Positions 1 to 11,903 are shown, numbered from the stretch's first letter. The stretch: DNA of 64,000 nucleotides from Bryoerythrophyllum caledonicum (GCA_963971425.1 OZ020517.1:20532462-20596461), one strand, 5' to 3'. Translations and numbers: made by a program. Notes: generated by a model not told the origin, from the letters alone.

Positions 1-265
1 TTCTCTCTTTTACTCACTCTCACTTATTGGCATTGGGTGAAGGAAGGCACCAAATCTCACCTACTCTGGAGTTTGATTATGGGCTTCGATGGTTTCTGGG
101 CTTCTAAATTCTAACTCAATTCCAAATCTTTGTGATTAAATTTGAAAAAATATTTGCTGAGTTTCATTCCTAATTCCACATCTTCCTACATAAATGTTTT
201 TGACATACAATGTCATTTGAGTCCCCAACTAACTTAAGTGATCAGAATTGGGTGCCTCTATCAAG
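1..265. repeat. Truncated copy of the GGTAGAGGCACC-ended repeat
   Basis: This stretch is the reverse complement of 10770-11032, recognisable along its whole length (for example the end reading ATTGGGTGCCTCTATC near 245-262). It is one end of the inverted-repeat element described at 10770-11311. The window edge cuts off the rest. No coding sequence is seen. Confidence 0.8.
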
Positions 266-650
266 TTATATGAATCGAAGCGGAAGTTTTGTATGTGAGG
301 AGAGAGATCAGCAATCACAAAACAATGAAGAATGTCTTAATGACGAAGTTCAATAAAAATTTAAGACCAAAATCAATGTGCATGTGTGTGAAATACAACA
401 TAGTATGTGGCATGGTATTCACTGTATTTTAATGTATTAGATGTATTTTGTGTTGTATTGATAGCTTTTCCAAGAGTTTCATAAATCCAAATCATGATCT
501 AATTGTTGGAGTGTTCATGTAATGTGTGCGCAAATCTGAACCTTGTATCTCAAAGCCTAGTTCCTCATGAATTTCATGCAAATTGAGTTTAGCACCTCCG
601 GAGTCCCATTTCGGGCTTCCTGGGCAGTAAAGGGTTACTCGTTACCAGGT
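266..650. repeat. Partial copy of the TTAA/CCCTTT element family
   Basis: The sequence matches the reverse complement of about 49409-49770, including the stretches around 'catggtatt' and 'gtgttcatgtaatgtgtgcgcaaat'-like blocks. Its right end reads GGGCAGTAAAGGGTTAC, a mutated form of the GGGCATTAAAGGGTTAA terminus seen at 49409. The other end is missing where it meets the repeat at 1-265, suggesting one element was cut by insertion of the other. It is non-coding. Confidence 0.7.
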
Positions 651-728
651 CTGTTTGCCTGCCCGTCTTCATACTTGAACACGGGAATGACTTTCTCACA
701 TGCATAGTGAAGGTCATCAGGAGGCATA

Positions 729-1596
729 TTAACCCCTAAAGTCGAAATCGACCAGAATGTGGTCGATCTGACTCTGGTCAGGCTCTCAGTTACTAAATTT
801 AGATCCTATGAAGTTATTACCATGGAAGATTGTAGAGTTTTCCCAGACCTGTAAAATGACACCATTCATGCTTCAAAATTCCTCATACTTTAGGAGATAT
901 TCACGGTCAAAGTTTGAAAACACTGTTAGGGCATGCTGAAATCTGCCCAGAACTGCGGTATATGCTCAATTATTCTCAAAATCTGCCCAAAATCAATTAG
1001 ATCGCAGTAACTTCAAAAATTCACCAAAAATTGAGATTTTATTTTTTTTCGAATTTTGTTTTTCGTACATGTAAAAGAGGTAGTAAAGCATGATCTCACC
1101 GTTTGGATTTTCAATCGGATAATTTTTTACATGCCTTTTTAATTTTTGAAAATGGGCATTTGTATTAATATTTCAGCATACCTCCATGTGAAAAATGAAG
1201 CATTTCTTTAGGTTTTATAGGTCCTATGAGGGTAAAAATTATATGGACATATTCCTTACTCACATAGGAACAAGAATTTGAAGAGCCTCATGTCAAATTT
1301 CCTTTCAAAATTGGTTTTTTTGGCCCCCAAAACATTAGTTTTCCATTCTACAGCAAGGAAAAAATCTTTTTTTTCAACTTTGAACATTATGATCTCCCAA
1401 ATGGAGAGGAATTTGAATCTAAGATTCGGTATGCATGTACATGTACAAGTTAGGTACTAGATCTTACGGTTACATACTCGAAAATTTGTCAAAAGTTAAA
1501 AGTTTTCACCTTGCATTGAAAGAGGGCAGTTTTGAGGGTTTTTGGCAGTTTTGAGGGTTTTTGGCAGTTTTGAGGGCTTTCGACTTTAGGGGTTAA
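729..1596. mobile_element. TTAA-flanked non-autonomous (piggyBac-like) element
   Basis: The element has perfect 19-bp inverted ends, TTAACCCCTAAAGTCGAAA at 729-747 and its reverse complement at 1578-1596. The outer TTAA on both sides plus an internal CCC start is the known signature of piggyBac-superfamily insertions, which duplicate TTAA. It is 868 bp long with no transposase reading frame, so it would have to be mobilised in trans. The assignment to piggyBac is inference from the ends only. Confidence 0.7.
1524..1578 (+). repeat. 19-bp tandem repeat, about 3 copies
   Basis: The unit CAGTTTTGAGGGTTTTTGG starts at 1527, 1546 and 1565, a period of 19. It abuts the right inverted terminus of the TTAA element and is part of that element. 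Confidence 0.9.
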
Positions 1597-2357
1597 CAGC
1601 GCGCCAAGGCCCAAGAGGTACTCAAGCGATCAATCTGAAACTGAATAGGAAGGGTTGATGCACGGGCAAAAAGGTGTTATATGTTACTGGTTGGGATTGT
1701 CATGGTTTGCCCATGGCGCTGAAAGTTATACTAAAATTCACCTTCAAGCCTTGGAATGTGTGTAACGTCTGGCTAGAGATTTTGTCACTTTACTATCATT
1801 TTCAACAGTTCGGATTTCAATTTTCATTGCATCTTTGAATTTCACTTGTATTTTCCAGTTTTGCTAGTATCTTCCGGATCATGGATCGGCCCCGCCCAGG
1901 TGAGTGAGGATAACACCATCAATCCGGCTTCATATACTTACGACTCCAAACTCTGGGAGACCAAGTTTATGGAACAAACAGGCAGTCATGAAGAGGGACT
2001 TCAAGGATAGGTGTACAAAAATGTTTGTAAAAATGCCCTTGTCTCTTGAAAGCTTGGGAACGTTAGCGACTAGATTGGAATCTTGAAATTTCTGAGCGTG
2101 AGGTTGTAGAGCTGAGTAGTTGATCACTTTCAAGATCCTGCTCAGGTGCTCAGAACATGTTTAGCAGGACGACTAATTCTTGTCTAAACTCTCACTCCGC
2201 CTTCATACACTCGCCTCTCCCTGCACCCAGCGCCTCAACAAATGGGATATACGATGTACACACAGTAGAAGCCAGCAAGAACAAATTATTCATGTATCAA
2301 CCCACAAACAATTGATCACAGAAACTATCCACGGCAAATGACACACGTTTTAAGGAA
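1597..2357. other. No recognisable gene
   Basis: Mixed-composition sequence with only short chance reading frames. I see no conserved motif, RNA gene or repeat shared with the rest of the window. Confidence 0.5.
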
Positions 2358-2964
2358 CTACACCGTTCCCTGAATATAGTGTAGACTAGACTATTTGAAA
2401 TTTCCTACAGTAATTTCATTAAACGCAAATTAAAGTGGTCCACTTCAATTTTCCATCCACATCAAATCATGTCCATTAGAAATAGTGTGGCTTGTTTCAA
2501 AATAAAACACACGGGAATTGATGTGGATAAGTTTTTACAAGTTGTACTCAAAACCAAAATTATAATATAATAACATAATAATAACATAATAACATAATAA
2601 TATAATAACATAATAATATAATGACATAATAAAATAATATAACATAATAATATAATAACATAATTAAATATAATAACACTATAATATTATTTTATAACAT
2701 AAGAATATTAACATAATATTATAATATAATATAACATAACATAATAATAACATAATAACATAATAATAACATAATAACATAGATTATAATATTAATACTA
2801 TATATAATAATAACATATATAATAATAACATATTACTACTATATTAATAACCAAAATTGATGTGGTCCACATCAATTTTCATCCAAAACTAGAATTGATG
2901 TGGTCCACCTCAATTTTCATCCACATTACCTATACCTCCACACTATATTCAGTGAACGGTGTAG
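2358..2964. mobile_element. TA-flanked palindromic MITE with AT-rich core
   Basis: The left end CTACACCGTTCCCTGAATAT is matched by the reverse complement of the right end (…CGGTGTAG, ending at 2964) over about 28 bp with a few mismatches. A TA sits just outside CACCGTTCC on both sides, as expected of a Tc1/mariner-type TA target. The internal 300 bp is an ATAATAACATA microsatellite. A shorter relative with the same termini lies at 53049-53253. It is non-coding. Confidence 0.65.
2555..2855 (+). repeat. ATAATAACATA microsatellite
   Basis: Low-complexity array of AATAACATAATAATA-type units inside the MITE at 2358-2964. It appears to be expansion of the element's interior. Confidence 0.9.
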
Positions 2965-3560
2965 CATGGAACAACATGAGGTGGTAAGTGCAAGTGTACT
3001 GCAAAAAAATTGTACTTTTACCACGGAGTGAATTTGCTCTACACTCAATAGGAGGTGAAAGATAGGAGGTGGTAATAATTCTGAATGGACTTGGATCTTG
3101 GGGATGAAGAATAGCGGACAACCATTAGTAAATGAAATAATGGGTATGGCTTGCAACATAGTTGTGTCCATGCCTACAGTCGGCAAGCTCCTGCAAGCAT
3201 CTATAAAATGAGAGCACAGGACACATGTGAAGTGAGAGGTTTTTCTGGACGCGGTTCACAACTTGCTCCTCTGCCCTGGGAACACCTTCCTGCAGTAAAG
3301 TACACCGGAAAAATGGCGAAGTCCACAGAGAAGAAACTTGGCTGCGAATGGTGCTTTGAATGAGGGCGGAATGGGAGTTACGATCCTGTGGGCTTCTTCT
3401 CCGTTTGTGAAGAGCAGCAGTGTGGGTGGTGCGTGGATGTGGAAGCGGGAAGCAAGGTCGGGGTACAGTCACGTCTGAAAAGCAAGCGTTTATCTTGCAC
3501 CTCTTGAAATCACAAATGTAACAAACAACGCTCGAGACTCACAAACAACATGGAGGAAAC
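2965..3560. other. No recognisable gene
   Basis: Overlapping reading frames up to 115 codons occur on both strands here but none shows a protein motif. They overlap each other in antisense, which favours chance. Confidence 0.45.
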
Positions 3561-3564
3561 CCTC

Positions 3565-4747
3565 GACTCTACTACCATTTTGTATGACCTCCGTTAGCAT
3601 TGATTACAGCTTGAATTCTATGAGGCATTGAATCTATCAAATCATCAATAGTGCCCTGATCAATCTCCTCCTATTCTTCTTGTGCGGCAACAAACAACTA
3701 AGAAGCGCTATGTGGGCGATGATCCTCCTCCAAGAAACGTTTTCAATGTCGCCATTTCAACAAATTCTCTATCAAGTTGAGATCTCGTGAGTTGGGTGGC
3801 TAAGGGAGTTCCACATAGCCACAATCCTCTTGAAGTTTTTTGTTTTGAGGACTGCGATGCCAAGTTGCTCCATCTATTGCAAGGTAGATATGATTAGGAT
3901 TATCACATAGACTCCAAATGAAAGGTATTACGTGAGGTTCATGGATTTCACTCACAAATTGGATGTATTGAGGCCCAATCTATCACGACGACTTCTACGC
4001 TCTATCTCAATCCTCTTTCTCACCAAAATCAACCCCGTGCGGCTGCCTATTGCTGTGCACGCAAAAGCCCTTATCATTGGTCCTTCCAGACTTAAAACTT
4101 GGCTTCAAATTCTTCTCGCACAACTCCTCTCCGGGTCTCACACGCATTGTCTTCCTAGCTAGATAAGGATCATATTTAATTGTCACTTCGTCAATGAACA
4201 CCACTCGTCCCCACTATTGCAAATCCCATTGACGTCGCCTATGTGCAAATTCCTTTGCTTCTGTCCAAGTGTCCAAAATGGCTTCTTCCTCACAATCTTG
4301 AGCCGGAAACCGGACTCACCAAGGATTTTGTCAACACTCGAACGACTGAGCCCAACATCAACAATATTCGTGATCTCTTAAAGACTCAACCTTGGATTTT
4401 GCCAACACTCAAACAACTGAGCTCAACATCAGCCATATTCGCTATCTCTCAAAGACTCAACCTTGGATTTTGTCAACACTCAAACAACTGAGCCCAACAT
4501 CAGCAATATTCGTGATTTCTCAAAGACTCAACCTTGGATTCTCTTCCACTACTTCTAAAACCCTCTTTCTCTTTACTTTCGTAAGTTTTGAGGGGCGTCC
4601 ATAGCACGGAGCATCCTTGACGTCACCCCCTTGCTCTTCACCTCTCTGTACATCTCTTATTCGTGACTTTGACAACCCTAATTTGAAAGCATTCTTTCTG
4701 TAACCCCAACCTGTATGTTTACAAAGGGTATAAATCTTTGAATTCAA
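3565..4747 (-). pseudogene. Tc1/mariner-like transposase relic
   Basis: Read on the minus strand, the N-terminal part (4520-4747) has a helix-turn-helix followed by GRPSKLT and a basic stretch, typical of the paired-like DNA-binding region of Tc1/mariner transposases. Further on, VFIDEVTIKYDP (4160-4204) fits the first catalytic aspartate block of the DDE domain. The far end near 3600 translates as DSMPHRIQAVINANGGHTKW, the classical Tc1 C-terminus. The frame is broken by several shifts and stops, and the second helix-turn-helix is expanded by a 71-bp tandem duplication. The product would be inactive. No terminal inverted repeats were located. Confidence 0.75.
4328..4540 (-). repeat. 71-bp tandem triplication inside the Tc1 relic
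   Basis: The block containing ACTCAACCTTGGATTTTG recurs so that the landmark ATATTCG falls at 4364, 4435 and 4506, a period of 71. Because 71 is not a multiple of three, each added unit shifts the transposase frame. The repeat covers the second DNA-binding helix-turn-helix. Confidence 0.85.
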
Positions 4748-4799
4748 CTCCTCACGTTCATTCTGATCTCATTTTGTGGATGTCATCTCTCCCTAATTG

Positions 4800-5175
4800 C
4801 TTGCCCGACAAGGTGTGACAATGTGTGAAAATGTTTGACATGGGTTAATATGCTATTTTCCACAAAAAAAAAGAACTTTTTTTCGACAATATGAAGGGAA
4901 AGAATATTTCTTGTGAGTTTCAAAAATCTCACATTGAACAGAGTGTCTTAGCAAAAGGTTTTGGAGGTGCCGGCGCTCCTCATTTCAAATTCAAAACCCA
5001 ATAACTTTTTCATCAAATGTCCAATTTAGAAGAAAAAAATTCTCCCACTATCAAGGTCTTAGAAATTCCCTTCTACAATAAAAATTTCAAAGAGGAATGT
5101 TGGAAATTGAAAGCATAGAAACCTAACCAAACTTTCAAAAAGCACATTTTTTACACTTGGTCCTTTAGGGATTAA
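4800..5175. repeat. Fragment of the TTAACCCCTAAG element family
   Basis: Similar to 13565-13935 and, inverted, to 48417-48790, sharing ACAATGTGTGAAAATGTTTG and later blocks. Its right end reads CTTTAGGGATTAA (TTAA at 5172-5175). The left part of the element is absent, so this is a truncated copy. Confidence 0.7.
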
Positions 5176-6223
5176 AGGTCCTCATGTTTTGAAATTTTCT
5201 TCTCTCGCTTTCTTTAGTCATGGAGCCTAGAAGTGAACACATTTTTGGTGCCAAAAAAAAGACATCAAGAAAACAGCCAAAATGCTCAATACAAAATAAA
5301 ATTCAGCACAAGCACCACTACACCGGCACATAAAAGTATAAGAAATTTTGAGTAGAATGTTCATGTGAAAAAATTTGTGAAAAAATTTTAAGGTAAAAAA
5401 CTAGTAAAAAATTTTAGTTTAAATAAAAAAGTGTCAATGTAAATTTAGGCATAAAACTTTAGGTGGAAAGAAGTTACTCACATTTCAATCTAACAACTGA
5501 GATCTTGTGAGGTACTGAATATTTCAATTGAAAAAATGTTTAGCACCTCCGCAAGAGTTTGGATTTCTATTCTCATTCGATCCAAACTTTCCTTGAGAGA
5601 CCAACCTCTTGGCCCCAAAACTCTCAAAAATTGTTGCTATGCATGTATTATGGAAGCCGTCGGCCTCTCAACCTTTTCCAACCTTGAAAGCCAAGAGGCC
5701 AACGAAGGCTGATTTTGACGCTCTAGACCAATCAAATTGCTAGTAGCACTCACCCTTCTAGACTCTTGGTTGAGTATGAAAACCACCTTAGTTCCAAAAC
5801 ACAATAGCTGGGGAACAAATTAGAAAAGGAAGAAGTAAGATATTGAGCATTCTACAAAAAAAACAATAAACCCTATACTTCAACAAAATCATTCTTTTTT
5901 ATTGTGCTCAAATTTAGCTAAAGATAATCTTCTAAATAAGTATATTCATTCAAACGGCTCAATTCTACCTTAGATTTGCTACCAACACAAAGGAGAGGGT
6001 TTATACAGCTAATCAATGTTAATAATATGCAAAATCATGGCCATTGCACACGGCCCTACAAAAGCCAAAAGTCTCAATTTTGGCCAATTATATTACTCCA
6101 AACCCCTAATTCTTAAATGGTAGATTTCTCTATTGTACTCTAAACTAGGTCTAAATATTCCAGCTTCCATGAGTTTTCATTTAATGGTTTGTATTCATAT
6201 CATAATAAGAATTTAGTTGTTTA
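5176..6223. other. No recognisable gene
   Basis: AT-rich sequence with no open frame of note and no matching repeat elsewhere in the window. Confidence 0.5.
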
Positions 6224-6529
6224 TACAGTCTAAACTCTATAAGTATTACCTCTATAAGTGTTATAATTCCATATGTGTTACGGAAATTTTGCTTCTGTCA
6301 AAAACACACTTATTAATACAAGTAAGTGTTATGTATTAAGTATTGTAAGATGTCTCGCTCCTTTCTTTCTTATTTTAATTTTGCAAGTGTTAAAGTTAGG
6401 GAAAACAACATAATCATATATGAGAGCCATACATTTTTACACTTCTTCACATACATATTACACCAAATGTTTTGAGAATTAACTTGTACATTCTCAATTC
6501 AAAATTGGAGAGTAGGAGTCAGAGTCTGA

Positions 6530-7010
6530 AGTTAGTGGGGAGAGGGGCACTCATAATCAGAGAGTTTGGAGAGGAGAGTAGGGGACAAAGAGTTCGGAAA
6601 GGAGAGTCTGGAAGGGGGAGCCAGGGCAATGAGCCAAGAGAGCGGGTCAAGAAGAGCGTCAGGGGAGCGAGTTAGGAGAGGGTCAAAACAGCGGGAGAGG
6701 GGAGTCGGGGTTTAGATCAAGAGCCAAGGTTCAAGTCGGGGTTTAGATTAGGAATCAAGGTTCAAGTCGGGGTTTATGGAGGAGAGTCGGGGTTCAGATC
6801 AAGAATCGAGGTTCAAGTCGGGGTTCATGGAGGAGAGTCAGGTTCAGAGAGGGGAGTTGGGTTCAGAGGGGGGAGTCGGGAGAAGCGAGGAGAGTCGGGG
6901 AGAGGGGAGTTAGAGAGAGGGGAGTCAGGTAGAGTGGCAGTGGGTCATGAGAGTGGATCGGGAGAGTCGGGAGAGTGGGTTAGGAGAGAGGAGTCAGGGT
7001 TTAGAGTCAG
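6530..7010 (+). repeat. Purine-rich degenerate repeat (GAGAGTCGGGG type)
   Basis: Strongly strand-asymmetric purine-rich sequence built from variants of GGAGAGTCGGG and TTCAAGTCGGGGTTTA. It lies between the left terminus and the transposase frame of the Tigger-like element. Its purine bias could allow triplex or unusual structure, which is speculation. Confidence 0.7.
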
Positions 7011-7170
7011 CGCCAGCTAGAATTGCTGCAGAGCATCAGTTGCAAGCATCATCAACACAAATTTTTGCACTAGGCACCACAATTATTTTTTGCACTAGAC
7101 ACCCGATTATTTTTTCACAAGATTATTTTATGCATCATGCACGAGCTTGAATATTAGGTTGAGGTTCATC

Positions 7171-9104
7171 ATGGAGAAAAGTCATTAATTCACCTTCAAG
7201 GAAGAGCAAGAGATTATTTCTCATTGTAAAAAGTTGTTGATGGAAGGGCAGAAAATGAGCAACAAAGCTTTGATTGAGTGGGGAAATTCAATGCTTCAGT
7301 TTCTCATATGAGTATTGGGAGACTTTTGAAACAAAAAGGATTGTTTATGAATGTGGATGTGGACCATTTAGGTGACTCTAAGCGCATGAGGAAAGTGCAA
7401 TGTCAAGAAGTGGAGCAAGCCACTTTCAATTGGGTTACTACACTGCAAAAGAGGGTTGCAACCATATCCAATGATTTGGTGATAGGTGCAGTAAAGCAAT
7501 TCTATACTTTGCTACCGAGAGATCCTAGTGAGAGAGAGCTTTAGATCTCATGTGGATGGATGGGCAAGTTTAAGAAAAGGTTTAATATCAAGGCATTTAT
7601 GCTTCACGGAGAAGATGCTTCAGTTGACACTTCAACAGAGGTTTTGGAGAGGATGGAGGAAATCAAAGCTATTGTATATCAGTACAATAGCGATGATGTT
7701 CTTAAAATGGACAAGACAAGTTTTTTTTTATAGGTTAGAGCCAAATTGAACTTTGGCTACCAAAAGACTATTTGGGAAAAATAAACAGAAGGAAAGAATT
7801 ATCGTAGCGCTCACTGCAAACGTTACAGGAACCATTTGTCTTCCTCGACTAATTATTAATCAGCTTCTAAAGCCTAGGGCTTTCACTTCTAAACATATCC
7901 AGTATCCCAAAAATTTGGGAATTAAGTGGGCCGCTAACAAGAAGGCTTGAATGACTACGGAGATTTTTGAGCAGTTCATACTAGATTTTGAGAAGAAAAT
8001 GGTATTGGCACCTAAAGAGAAGGTGATTTTGCCTCTCAATAACTTCTCTGGGCATCAGGTGCAAAACTTAGGTTCACAATTGAGGGTGACACAATTAGTA
8101 TTCTTACCTCCAAACACCACGAGCCGCTTTCAGCCTATGGATGGAGGAATCATTGCATCATTCAAGGTACAATATCAAAAATTGATGATTCGATATCAAA
8201 TAGATCGTGTTACTGCGAAGAAAGAATTTGCAATTGATGTCTATCAAATTGTGGTAATGGTTGAGAAGGCATGGCGTGTTGGAGTGACCACTTCAACAAT
8301 TCAGAATTGTTGGAAGCATACAAGTATTCTTTCAAATCTTGTTGAAAGTGAGACAAAGGAAGCTAGGCGTGTGAAAGAAGTTGATGAAGTTGTTGCTTTA
8401 CTTCATCAACTCACTTTGAAGTTTGTTGTCATCATATATTGTGGAAAACGACGCCATGGATGCTCATGAATTTATTAATAATGAGTTGGAGTGTGATTTA
8501 AACAAACCCTATCAACCCACCAATGAAGATTTTTATTTTATACTAGAGTGTTACCCGTGTCCTCCGGACACAACATTTTTTTGTGTTGAGTCCCCACCTC
8601 CCCGTCCCCTAGCCCTTTCCCTCCAATCCATCGTCCCCCCGACCTTGTCCCCTTGTCCCCCGTCTCCCTTCTCCCGTCCCCGTCCCTGTCCCCATCCCCT
8701 CCCTGTCCTTTTATCCAAAACCCTAACTTCTAGCTTTTCATTTTATCCAAAATCCTAACTTTTAGCTTTTCATCCAAAAGTGTTTTTCATCGATGCGTTC
8801 ATCCATCGACGCATTCATCCAAAAGGATCATTTGTCATCCTGTATTCTTTTATAGATATAGATGCTTCTCTCTCAATATCAAGATTTTGATGCTCATGAG
8901 GCTATCGTTGATGTGGTAGAAGAAGTTGTTGGATTTGGTGTTGTTGAGTGTGCTCTAGAGACTTTGAAGAAATATTTTGAACAAAGACCAAATGATGTTC
9001 TATCACAAATTAGGATCGTTCAAGTACTTCAAAAGGAAGTTTCATCTAATCATTTGGAAGATTCTCATCAAACCACTGTAGACTCTTTCTTTCAATTAGC
9101 TTAG
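7171..9104 (+). pseudogene. pogo/Tigger transposase relic (DDE_1 family)
   Basis: An N-terminal helix-turn-helix region (about 7180-7345, ending near SIGRLLKQKG) is followed by a CENP-B-like second DNA-binding segment (7350-7540). Then come catalytic-domain blocks: LKMDKTSFF (near 7708, the D/E block), RLEPN and LATKRLFGKNKQKERI (7738-7800), LPLNNFSGH (near 8030, where the family normally has DN), and FLPPNTTSRFQPMDGGII (8100-8155). The chain crosses at least three frameshifts and several stops. The tail (8862-9104) continues after a 330-bp insertion. The usual Asp before FSGH is Asn here. It is certainly inactive. Confidence 0.8.
8535..8862. mobile_element. Short insertion splitting the Tigger transposase tail
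   Basis: The transposase tail stops near 8540 and resumes at about 8870. The intervening 330 bp begins ATACTAGAGTGTTACCCGTG, has a hairpin GTGTCCTCCGGACAC (8557-8571), then a C-rich CCCCGTCCCC tract, an internal direct repeat (TTTATCCAAAACCCTAACTT at about 8709 and 8741), and ends TTTATAGATATAGAT. It looks like a separate small non-autonomous element. Its class is not clear to me and no certain target duplication was found. Confidence 0.45.
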
Positions 9105-9353
9105 TTGGAAGAATCTTGTCAAAACTACTACAATATAGTTTATTTCTTTCAATTAGTATAGTTGAATTATGATTTATATTTTGTACTTTGATCCTTTATT
9201 TCTGTAAACATTATATTTTTCATTTTGAAGTCTAATAAGTGTTATTTCTATAAATGCTATTTATTATGAGTATGAAATTCTATAAGTGTTATGTGTTAGA
9301 ATTCTACATGTGTTATAATTTTTTTCTCCCTATAACGTATAGAGTTTCGACTG

Positions 9354-10769
9354 GTCTGCTGCAGGGAAACTCTCTCCAATCAGAGTTGGACCATTGGAAT
9401 CATTCGAAAATGATCTGGATGGAGGCCGCTTCACACGTCTGGGTTGACTGAAGCGCATGGGTTGTTGAATCCGATGATCAACAGAAAGAGAAGTAACACG
9501 ATTACAGTAACCGCTTTCAATGAAATGGGGCAAAGCATGCAGAAGTCAAAACCTGCCATAGACATTGCTGCCAAAGTGAACCGCTTCTTCTCCTAATTCT
9601 GAAGCATTCCAGCGACCACATCTCCGCGAATTCGGTGGTGCGGCGCATGTTTGAGTTAGCCATACTTCTCACCTTGCTGTCACTGCTCTGTGATCTCTGT
9701 TGATTTGGAGTCTCACCAATCGAACGTGTGACCTTGACTCTTAGGCACTGTTTCCTTGTCACAAGAAGATAAAGTGGGCCACTCAACTCTTGAGGTATAC
9801 CCCCATGACCTCCAGATTAAGCAATGTGCATATAAGGAGAACCCGAATAATAACACACAGTGATAGCCAATTGAATTACAATCTCTATGATTCATATTTT
9901 TTCTAATGAAAATTGAATTAGTTATGAATATTCAAAGTGTTTTGCCATGTTTGGTCTATTTCTGCCACTAGTACATGCTGGTCAAAAGTTAGGGGTCTTG
10001 ACCAATAATAAGTCTTAACATAGAGCTAACAAAGTATGAGTGGGTGGAAATGGGGTGGAATTGGGATCAAATATAGAGTGGCAATGATAGGAAGGTGGCG
10101 GTGATAGGCATGACTACATGAAGAACATCGCCGATAGTCATGGAACCGGTCAATGCAACAGCAAATACAGCGTTGAAGTGTCTAAAACGTGAAAAATGGC
10201 TCCCCACCAACAACACTTCAAAACTCTAAAATGTTGTGCTTCCCTCCAAAAGTAAAATCAAACGCCACATGGAAGGCCATATATTGTGCGTTTTTTTTTT
10301 GTCTCATGGGGGTTTAATACTCGGACCAAGGACTAAACTCCATTGAGGACCAAACTATGCGGAGATGCCAAGTTTTGGAGTTGGAAAAAAAATAACAAAA
10401 ATATGCTCGACATGACACTTGACCTTCCACCACACTCCACCCGCCAATTATCTCTTTTAGTTGCCACATCTGGCATTATTGCTAAGCAACAACGACACAA
10501 AAATCTGGCTTTTGACGACTGGAAACGTTTACCATGGATGAAAAACCCATAATTTTATCCAATATTGTGCCATGTAATTCATGAGCGTCTTCTGTATATG
10601 CATTTTATTTCAAGCCACGTAGGATATTTGAAACTTAGTTTTGGGCCATCGTCTACCTATAATAAGTGGAGACAGGTCACCCAAAACTGTGGCAGAGATG
10701 GGGCTTGAGGCCAGCTCAGGACTCTGCAGCGTGTGGACAATGGGAAATGGAAAAATAGAAATGGGGTAA
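9354..10769. other. No recognisable gene
   Basis: Several short overlapping frames occur at 9330-9895, mainly minus strand, without recognisable motifs. Slightly higher GC near 9400-9800 could mark an old gene fragment but I cannot support one. The remainder is AT-rich. Confidence 0.4.
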
Positions 10770-11311
10770 GGTAGAGGCACCCAATTCCGATCACTTAAGC
10801 CAGTTTGGGACTGAAATGACGTTGTATGTCAAAAACATTTATATAGGAAGATGTGGAATTAGATATGAAACTCAACAAATATTTTTTCAGATTTAATCAC
10901 AAAGATTTGGAATTGATATAGAATTTAGAAGCCCAAAAGCCACCCGTGCCCATAATCAAATTCTAGAGTAGGTGAGATTTGGTGCCCTCCTTCACCCAAT
11001 GTTAATAAGTGAGAGTGAGTAAAAGAAAGAAGACATGCCATGGATAACCAACTCATGGAGGGAACCCAATACCAATTGGCCTTGTTCGACTTTTGAGGCA
11101 ATGCCACCAATGACAGCTCAATTGAGGTGGAGCAACCCAAAATTGCACACATCATGACCCAATGCCGATAATGACTGGTGTTTCTAGATTTTGAGTTATC
11201 AGTTTTAGGTCACTTCATGCACCATTTCAAGCATTTGCCATTTCATGCACCATGCCATGCATACTCTACTAATCGGAATTGGGTGGCTGATCAAAATTGG
11301 GTGCCTCTACC
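10770..11311. mobile_element. Inverted-repeat non-autonomous element (GGTAGAGGCACC ends)
   Basis: The left end GGTAGAGGCACCCAATTCCG and right end …AATTGGGTGCCTCTACC are inverted copies with few mismatches over about 20 bp. A second, inverted and truncated copy occupies 1-265. No transposase is encoded. The flanking target duplication could not be settled: GTAA occurs on the left side and TGTAA on the right but not flush. The superfamily is unknown. Confidence 0.65.
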
Positions 11312-11484
11312 TGTAAAAGCTTTAAAATTCCCTGACCCTGGTGCCCTGCAATTCTAGGGTCCCACATGACGGCATTGCCAACCGCCAATCTTTCCCACTT
11401 TCGGTGCTGCAGTCCGCACTCAAGCATTACAATCCTCTCCCAAGCATTACAGTTCCCCCCAAAATAAGGGCTCCCATATTTTGT

Positions 11485-11825
11485 CTTTAGAGTAGAGATT
11501 CTTCTAAAATGCTTTGGTCCTTTAAAGATTAGATCTTAACCGTTTGAGGACGATGGTGGATTCTCGTCGTTGACAAAATCTACAAGTGGTGTTGATTTGT
11601 CAAAAAAAATCTATGACTCTCCTAGATTCTGTTAGCAACCAAATTTGAACATCGCCCTTAAAGAGTGAAACGTCAGAAGGTGTCATTGGTGGCTCCAATG
11701 TTCTACATGTATGGTGTCGTATTTGAATATGATAAGGTTCAGATATTGAATGACCTCCAATTTAAAAGTGTTAATTGAAGAATCTTCAATGCAAAGGTGT
11801 AAGTCTTGCTATACTATAATACATT
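11485..11825. repeat. Dispersed repeat, inverted relative of 53370-53870
   Basis: Blocks such as ACATGTATGGTGTCGTATTT and GGTTCAGATATTGAATGACC match the reverse complement of 53700-53830, and AGAGTAGAGATTCTTCTAAAAT matches 53395-53415 inverted. A third partial relative is at 51085-51150. The terminus …CTTTAAAGATTAG is a decayed form of CTTTAGGGATTAA. Confidence 0.65.
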
Positions 11826-11903
11826 TTTTGTATCCTCACAAAGTAAAATACGCGCTTGCATATAGGATTCCCCACTTATGATTAAGGGTTAAAGATGAGT
11901 ACA

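Larger units (their letters stand above)
6226..9353 (+). mobile_element. Decayed full-length pogo/Tigger-like transposon
   Basis: The left end CAGTCTAAACTCTATAAG (6226) is preceded by TA. The right end, read inverted from 9353, is CAGTCGAAACTCTATACG. These are inverted termini of the CAGT type with a TA target, as in the pogo/Tigger group of Tc1/mariner; the right-hand TA has become GT. Between them lie a GA-rich 5' region, a broken DDE_1-type transposase frame, and a later insertion. Length is about 3.1 kb. Confidence 0.75.

Noticed and set aside
9330..9895. Cluster of minus-strand short ORFs as a gene
   Set aside because: Frames overlap each other, lack motifs and show no convincing splice pattern.
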